Part shown: positions 58,169 through 64,000 of the stretch, in pieces
Layout: the number at the start of each line of letters is the position of its first letter
How positions within the stretch are numbered: position 1 is the stretch's first letter
Notes under the pieces: model-generated
What the model was told of the DNA's origin: nothing
The model's database searches: none
The model's input: the letters and a program-made list of their open reading frames with translations, nothing else
Source: Rhipicephalus microplus
Taxonomy: Eukaryota > Arthropoda > Arachnida > Ixodida > Ixodidae
Length of the DNA: 64,000 nt
NCBI RefSeq assembly: GCF_043290135.1
Contig: NC_134707.1
Span: forward strand, 70,423,906-70,487,905
Reading direction: 5' to 3'
Position numbers and translations under genes: made by a program

Positions 58169-60165
58169 TCGTACAAGCTAACGCAATCAATATTGCGACA
58201 CATAACTCTTTGGGTGGCGGGTGGTGCAATCCAGGCACGATCAAACCCACGTCCCCTTTGCGAAACAGTGCTCGCCTGCTCATGTGAGCCTTACTTTCCA
58301 TGCGTCAGATGTAATCATAAGGTAATTGCAGGAGCACTTGCCACGAACCATTGTTGCAGAAGTGAAGGAAAGCAACGCGATAATGAAACCACAAAGATAG
58401 CCGGAGACGTAGCTGGCTACTGAATCACGAGAAGAGCATCGGGGACACTATGCTGTGGCATATTTACCACAGCCCGTCATTTGAAGTGTTAGGTGATTAA
58501 GTAGATTGTAATTATACTTTCAGGCATAATGAAATTCTTTTTCCTGAACACTGCCTATAATTCACCAACAACAATTTATCTTCCAGCACCACGAAGGAAG
58601 GGCAACGCAGAAAAAGGTGGAGGATTTGAAATAACGAAAGGTGTTTCTTTGTTATGTTTATGTTACTTTGCGAAATATCGGCTCGACAGTACTTCAAACA
58701 GTTCACCGTATTTACTGCGCAAAGCAATTAACTGATGACGTGTAATTAGCTCCACAATACAGCCACCCTAATCTTGAGTGGCGACACGCTGGTTATATTT
58801 AAAGTGACCCCAAGCCAGAGCAACAAAACCAACAAACGTTAAATTGATTCACAAAGTACAGCTAATCAGGAGAGTTTCATTTACATTTTTTTCCATGTAA
58901 AAGTCACTTTGCAGTGTAGACGCCATTCTAAGTACAGACAGTGTGTTTCAACTCAAACTAAGCGTGACTATGCATGCCCCCTAAATACACCAAGTAACGA
59001 GTTTTATCTAGGAACCGATGCTCAAAAGGACGATTGTGTAATCATGATTGATATTACCGCGAGGCAGATCAATAGGAAATCTTTCGCTCATATGAAAAAA
59101 AAACATTGTTCTGTTTTATACATAAACAAGGAATGGAGGTAAAAATAAATACATCAGCGGCAACTTGACTTTTTAGGCCACTTTTTATGGCTTTGATACC
59201 TTCAATACTCATTTTATGCTGGTTTTTGTAGCACACCACTCTCCGTTCACGTATGTTTTTCAGTACATGTGGTGTATTAGGGCTGCTTTATTACTGAAAA
59301 GATCCAGCTGCCTTTAAACTTTCTTGGTAGTGACATTTAAAAATTTAAGCTTAGAGCCTACCATCAATGCACAATTGCGAAATTACGCCACATAGGCAGC
59401 GACACTGTCGTACATTCAGCGATAAATCTACCAGCGAAAACCGAGCAAGGATCAAAGAACAAAATTTGCGAAGAATGGACAACGCACCAAGAAAGAACCT
59501 CAATAAGGCCATCTGGCTGTGATAAACGTAGCACTGATGTGCGAAGTGTTTTGCGCTGCTACTAAAAGCCTTACTGCAAGTAATGGGAACACGCTGGTTT
59601 AATGAAACATTAGCACTTTGCTTTGGCTCACCTTCTTTCAGGTGAGCCATTATATTGTGATCTTTCTCTATATAATATGTCACCAACAGATGTCGCCTAT
59701 GGAAGTCGTGATGGCGTTGTGACACGTTATCTGCGTAGCAGGAACTCTAAAGGCAAAAAAAGGAAAGGGCGATGTAGAGCAGTGCTGAACTCATTAAAAT
59801 ATTTACTCTGTTGATATTTTCTTGCCCTGTACGAATGCATTATAAAGCAAGCGGATGTACGGCAAATGATCTTTCCTTGAAACCTCGAAGATTAGGTATG
59901 GTTGTAACTTTTTTTTTTGCTTAGCATGTCTGAAACGTAGGAAGCAACAAGAAAATAAAATGATTTGGTTTCTTTATAAACATTGGGTTCGAACTTCCAG
60001 CCATTCGCAAATAAAAAAATTGATTTTCCACCACAGCGTGCGACTGTACGCAGTACCCCAGAGTACGTATCCAGTGGCCGCGAGTGAGCAAAGATGAAAG
60101 GGTAGTATCTACGCTCTTCTCTATGCGTTAGCAAGAATTCTGTGCTGTCTTCAGCTATTTTTAGG

Positions 60166-60535
60166 GACGAAGCTTCTTAGGGTGTCTGTCGTTTCCTTCT
60201 CCGTTTGTATGGGTGTATATGTAGCCACCTCTAGTTTGGAAATTGCTCACTAGACGTCATTGTGTGTATATGTACCTGACAATTACATATATAGAAAAAA
60301 TAGGATAGATGACACTGTCATAATGAGAAATGCACAGAATAAGCACGCAGTGAATGATGACGACTGGGGTGCAGCGTCTGTCCGTCTGATGCGTGCTCTA
60401 GTGTATTAGGAGCTCACGGACGTAAAGATAGACAGAGTGCAGGACGGATGGACCGATGGAGGTATAAAGTGATAGACAGGCAGATGCTTGTCCCCACCGA
60501 TCATCATTCACTCCACGGTTTTTCAATGAGCGGCC
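60166..60535. mobile_element. foldback-type repeat
   Basis: It opens TTTTAGGGACGAAGCTTC, close to the inverse of the end of the composite repeat at 51.7 kb. Inside, GCAGTGAATGATGACGACTG at about 60348 pairs imperfectly with the reverse of the segment at about 60480-60525, leaving a loop with GGAC/GTCC words. It is a relative of the repeat at 45.4 kb, with the opening motif present in both orientations. Confidence 0.55.
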
Positions 60536-60589
60536 ACTGTCAACATTCGACGTGGTATTTCAGTAGGAGGTTTAAATTTTAGCGTATTG

Positions 60590-60849
60590 CCCCGCCGTAG
60601 TGGTCTAGTTAGTGGCTAAGGTACTCGGCTGCTGACCCGCAGGTCGCGGGATCGAATCCCGGCTGCGGCGGCTGCATTTCCGATGGAGGCGGAAATGTTG
60701 TAGGCCCGTGTGCTCAGATTTGGGTGCACGTTAAAGAACCCCAGGTGGTCGAAATTTCCGGAGCCCTCCACTACGGCGTCTCTCTTAATCATATGGTGGT
60801 TTTGGGACGTTAAACTCCACATATCAGTCAATCAATCATTCAATCAATC
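60590..60849 (+). mobile_element. young Ruka-type SINE with 15-bp TSD
   Basis: Best-preserved copy in the window. The head CCCCGCCGTAGTGGTCTAGT has a pol III A box and B box GGGATCGAATCCC. Then come the GGCGGCTGCATTTCCGATGG core, AAAGAACCCCAGGTGGTCG, CCTCCACTACGGCGTCTC and a TCAATCAATCA tail. AAATTTTAGCGTATT flanks it on both sides (60574-60588 and 60850-60864). It would be transcribed by pol III and mobilised by LINE proteins. Confidence 0.95.
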
Positions 60850-60864
60850 AAATTTTAGCGTATT

Positions 60865-61970
60865 CTTGCAATGTGTTGTTACGTTTCGCACAGATACACA
60901 TACAGGAAAAGATGGGCTGAAGGTCTGGCCGTTGCTCGTATAAGCAGTGGGTCTTCGTACTAACTTCAGAAAAGGAGACGTGCTTGAACTTGATGTTAAG
61001 GTCAGATGCACCTTCATCATCATCGAAACGTTTATCGGCAGCGCAATAAGGTAAGCCGAGTAGCACGAGCATAGGCATTGTACAGCGAAAGCTGTTATGA
61101 CATCTAAACTTGGGTCACGCGCAGTGTCGTGGTTGTCTGCCGTCGCTGTTGTCCGTAATCATTATCGCGAAACGCGAAAAAAATTCTTGTACTAAGTACT
61201 CAGTGGGACTCTAACCAGGGTCCGCTGCGTGCCAGCCCAGTATTCTACCACTTAGCAACGCAAGTGCTTGGGAATTGTTCCAGTACTTGCCTTAGGCAGG
61301 CTTCAGGCAGGAAAGACTTGCATTAGGCAGAAAAGTTATCGCGTTCATATGAGTAACAAAACGTTTTAGAACAGCAAAAAAAAAAAGGGGCGTTAATACG
61401 AATAGCGTAACCAGTGGGTCGTATATTGATCCAACCCATTACAAAAGCTTGCTCTTGATCACCCATTAACTGTGGCGCATAAATACTTCGGGCTAATTGC
61501 TCATCGTCGTCAGCCACTGCATGAACAATTGGCACTAATTCCTTGCAAGTGTTTAGTGGATACAACGCTTCTCAGAAGAATGACAAAAAATAGCACCGCG
61601 AATGCTTGTCTACTACCCAGACATGATTATGAATAATGCGGTAGTGGGTACCCAGCACGTGTCGTTGCAGTAGTTTCCCAATGAGCCAGACTGGACGAGG
61701 CTCTGAAAGGCCGCTCTTCTCTACTGCGCTTTCCGCGCAAGCCTGCTGCTTTTAAAGAGGTCATGAATGTACAAAACGTTTTGTGGACGATGCCGAGAAT
61801 GGATGCGCGGGTGAATTTGCCGTCTCTGCAGTTAACGACAAGGGTGAACTTCTTTTTGCACCTTCGGTAAGAAATTTCATGGTCGATGCTGCTGTGCAGG
61901 CTGCCGTCATAATAGCGATGTTAGATCCACAACGAAAGGCTTCGCTTCTGCAGAAGCGGAAGCGAAGTTA
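60865..61970. other. no protein gene recognised
   Basis: Unassigned apart from the tRNA-like segment at 61199-61264. The short frame at 61783-61971 (FAVSAVNDKGELLFAPSVRNF) has no family that I can name. Confidence 0.45.
61199..61264 (-). mobile_element. tRNA-Gly-like SINE head or tRNA relic
   Basis: The minus strand reads TTGCTAAGTGGTAGAATACT (A box and D arm), CTGGCACG in the anticodon position and CCCTGGTTAGAGTCCCAC (B box). The arrangement closely follows tRNA-Gly (usual GGTAGAATT, CTGCCACG and GGTTCGATTCC). Substitutions in the anticodon stem and T loop suggest a SINE head or pseudogene rather than a working tRNA. Confidence 0.55.
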
Positions 61971-61998
61971 AAAAGAGAAGTCTGTTCCCGAACCTGCC

Positions 61999-62294
<296 letters not shown>

Positions 62295-62297
62295 AAC

Positions 62298-62315
62298 TGG
62301 TGGAAGGTGCTGGGT
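62298..62315 (+). other. tRNA primer-binding site candidate
   Basis: TGGTGGAAGGTGCTGGGT starts a few bases after the LTR end and begins with TGG, complementary to the CCA end of a tRNA. The tRNA species was not identified. Confidence 0.5.
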
Positions 62316-62458
62316 AGCCTCACGGATGCTGCAGACCCCCCCCAGGAAGCCGTAATACGAGTCCAGTGCCAGTCAACACTCCCGTGCATCGGACCAGCCG
62401 CCGAATCAGGGGATTGCCTCCGGAAGTCAACGATACTGCTCCCACCACGTCAACAAAC

Positions 62459-63775
62459 ATGACGAGCACTTCGGTACAAACCTTGGCAACCGGCACGGGA
62501 AGCACGTCGCCGAACCGCTATACGTTGGAAAGCCCACGGGCACCGCCGACGTTCCATGGTACGGAGCGCGAAGACGTTGAGGACTGGTTGGCGGACTTCG
62601 AGCGCGTAGCCAACTTGAATCAGTGGGACGACGCGGCGAAACTGGGTCGTGTCTACTTCTATCTCGAAGACGGGGCTCGCACGTGGTATCAAAATCGGGA
62701 GGAGCAGCTGACGACGTGGCCCGAATTCTCTCGTAGACTTCTGCAGACATATGCCAGCACTGACCGCCAAGAAAGAGCTGAACGAGCTATTCTTGCCCGC
62801 GTCCAGTCGCCAAACGAAACTGTGACCGCGTACGTCGAAGACATGACGCGCCTCTTCCGACGGGCCGATTCAAGAATGACTGAGGACAAGAAGTTGCGTC
62901 ACTTGATGCGCGGTGTCAAGGACCAGCTTTTTGCCGGCCTCGTGCGAAGTCCTCCGAAGACAGTCGCGGAGTTCTTGTCCGAGGCCGTGACAATGGAAAA
63001 AATGCTGCAGCAGCGATCCAACCAATACGACAGGAGAGTCAGTGGCATGTCTACTGCCGACATTTTCACCGCCACTAGAACCAACAACGACTGTCTACGT
63101 GAACTCATCCGTGATGTAGTACGTGAAGAGTTACAAAAGGCTGGTGCAACACCTCCTCCTACAGTCAACTCTATTGCGACTGTGATCAAGGATGAGCTGC
63201 ACCAGGCCCTCCGGGACACCTTGCCTCGTGATACAGCTGTGCCAGCTCCTGCTGAATACCGCCGTGAGACAACCTACGCGGAAGCCTTGAAACGCCCTGC
63301 TGCAACGCCGCCATTATTCGTCGATCCTGTTCCTGCTGTTTCACTACAGTCAGCGCAGCACATACCGTACTACGAAGGCACGTACACGCCACCGCCCCTG
63401 CCTTTTGTCCCTGGTGCTTCTGTCGCCCATCGTTCAGTGCAACCAGTTCAGTACATCGACGATCGGCGCACGTCTCCTCGTAAGTCTGATGTTTGGCGCA
63501 CACCTGATCGCCGGCCTCTGTGCTTTCACTGCGGAGAAGCTGATCACTTGTACCGCCAGTGCCCATATCGCCGTCTTGGGCTTCGCGGCTTCTCTGCGTA
63601 CTCGCCGCCACCCCGTTACGGTCAGAGACCACGCGACATCCAAAACTACCTCTCCCAGCAGCATGCACCACCATCTGCCGGGCGCCAGTCGCGCTCACCA
63701 TCACCGAGGCGTTTTTCATCAACGCCCCAGCGGTATTCTACCGCACGATCTCCCAGCCCCCGCCGGGAAAACTAG
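62459..63775 (+). CDS. gag: Ty3-type Gag polyprotein
   Basis: 438 residues from the first ATG at 62459; the frame is open upstream to at least 62342, so a non-ATG or earlier start cannot be excluded. It forms the virus-like particle of the LTR retrotransposon. The capsid-type gag domain shows FHGTEREDVEDWLADFERVA, WDDAAKLGRVYFYLEDGA and WPEFSRRLLQTY (about residues 25-95). A proline-rich linker follows. One CCHC knuckle, CFHCGEADHLYRQC, lies at about residues 355-368, and a basic Ser/Arg/Pro-rich tail ends the protein. The pol frame overlaps its last 230 nt in the -1 frame. The ORF is intact. Confidence 0.93.
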   Translation: MTSTSVQTLATGTGSTSPNRYTLESPRAPPTFHGTEREDVEDWLADFERVANLNQWDDAAKLGRVYFYLEDGARTWYQNREEQLTTWPEFSRRLLQTYASTDRQERAERAILARVQSPNETVTAYVEDMTRLFRRADSRMTEDKKLRHLMRGVKDQLFAGLVRSPPKTVAEFLSEAVTMEKMLQQRSNQYDRRVSGMSTADIFTATRTNNDCLRELIRDVVREELQKAGATPPPTVNSIATVIKDELHQALRDTLPRDTAVPAPAEYRRETTYAEALKRPAATPPLFVDPVPAVSLQSAQHIPYYEGTYTPPPLPFVPGASVAHRSVQPVQYIDDRRTSPRKSDVWRTPDRRPLCFHCGEADHLYRQCPYRRLGLRGFSAYSPPPRYGQRPRDIQNYLSQQHAPPSAGRQSRSPSPRRFSSTPQRYSTARSPSPRREN

Positions 63776-64000
63776 CCGAAGCGACCTCTGGGGGCGGGGT
63801 CGCTGAACGTCGAAGCGCTGAAGACCTCCTATTGACGCAGAACAATACAGAAACTGGTCCGACATCAACTGCTGCTGCAAAGGATAGCCGTCTTTCACTC
63901 GACATAGCAGTAACAATTGATGGTTGTGTAGTTAATGCGTTAGTGGACACAGGCGCAGACTATTCCATACTGAGCGGGAAACTGACAACGCAGCTGAAGA
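63544..64000 (+). CDS. pol: Ty3-type Pol, start (protease), cut by window end
   Basis: The -1 frame relative to gag is open from 63544 to the window end and has no clear ATG start, so it is probably made as a Gag-Pol fusion by frameshifting. After a variable stretch (EATSGGGVAERRSAEDLL) it reads LDIAVTIDGCVVNALVDTGADYSILSG, where DTGA (about 63946) is the retropepsin active site. Reverse transcriptase, RNase H and integrase should follow beyond 64000. No canonical X XXY YYZ slippery heptamer was found in the overlap, so the switch point is unknown. Confidence 0.85.

Larger units (their letters stand above)
42150..59815 (+). repeat. segmental duplication, copy 2
   Basis: Copy 2 of the duplication described at 12980-26600, direct and colinear. 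It is longer than copy 1 because it has taken up a composite repeat (45420-51705) with LINE element B inside it, a MITE (54572-54829), a GATA block and about 2 kb more between 54.06 and 56.13 kb. The 34-bp hairpin at 58097-58168 is also private to this copy. No host coding sequence was recognised. Confidence 0.75.

Noticed and set aside
60590..60670. Possible tRNA gene
   Set aside because: It is the head of a SINE flanked by a 15-bp TSD and followed by the SINE body.
63760..63776. GGGAAAACTAG as a -1 slippery site at the gag stop
   Set aside because: In the gag frame it reads CGG GAA AAC TAG, which does not fit the X XXY YYZ rule.

Overview
The window looks like nuclear DNA of a hard tick (Ixodidae, probably a Rhipicephalus-like metastriate). 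The evidence is several copies of a tRNA-derived SINE that I recognise as the Ruka type known from ixodid ticks, I-group-like LINEs of the kind that crowd tick genomes, a Penelope-like element, a Ty3-type LTR element, many microsatellites, and no bacterial gene organisation. I found no host protein-coding gene I can name. Every long coding region belongs to a mobile element or its remains.

Layout. 0-12.9 kb: sparse fragments (LINE tails near 0.1-0.3 and 7.3 kb, an old SINE at 2.5 kb, an internally inverted LINE end at 3.6-4.1 kb, a Penelope-like GIY-YIG remnant at 5.6-6.5 kb) in otherwise unassigned AT-rich DNA. 12.98-26.6 kb: first copy of an old segmental duplication, interrupted by SINEs and a full-length but decayed LINE (element A, 19552-24856). 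27.3-31.4 kb: two defective LINE pieces, one carrying a young SINE with a perfect target-site duplication (TSD). 35-39.3 kb: a TA-flanked MITE, a tandem array with a period of about 147 bp, a tetranucleotide block and a GC-rich promoter-like stretch leading into a frameshifted ORF built of 54-nt repeats. 42.15-59.8 kb: second copy of the duplication, with a structurally intact two-ORF LINE (element B, 45962-51307, 13-bp perfect TSD), a second MITE and a perfect 34-bp hairpin absent from the first copy. 60-64 kb: a foldback element, a young SINE with a 15-bp TSD, and the start of a Ty3-type retrotransposon (LTR end, primer site, gag, start of pol) that runs off the window.

How the parts work together. 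Element B is the only unit that could still mobilise itself: ORF1 is a zinc-knuckle RNA-binding protein, and ORF2 carries apurinic-type endonuclease, reverse transcriptase and RNase H, with all catalytic motifs visible. The SINEs have no coding capacity and would depend on a LINE of this kind. The clearest structural story is the duplication of roughly 13 kb, whose two copies lie about 29-36 kb apart and were afterwards separately hit by LINEs, SINEs, MITEs and an inverted micro-duplication. All homologies were judged by eye; no alignment was run.
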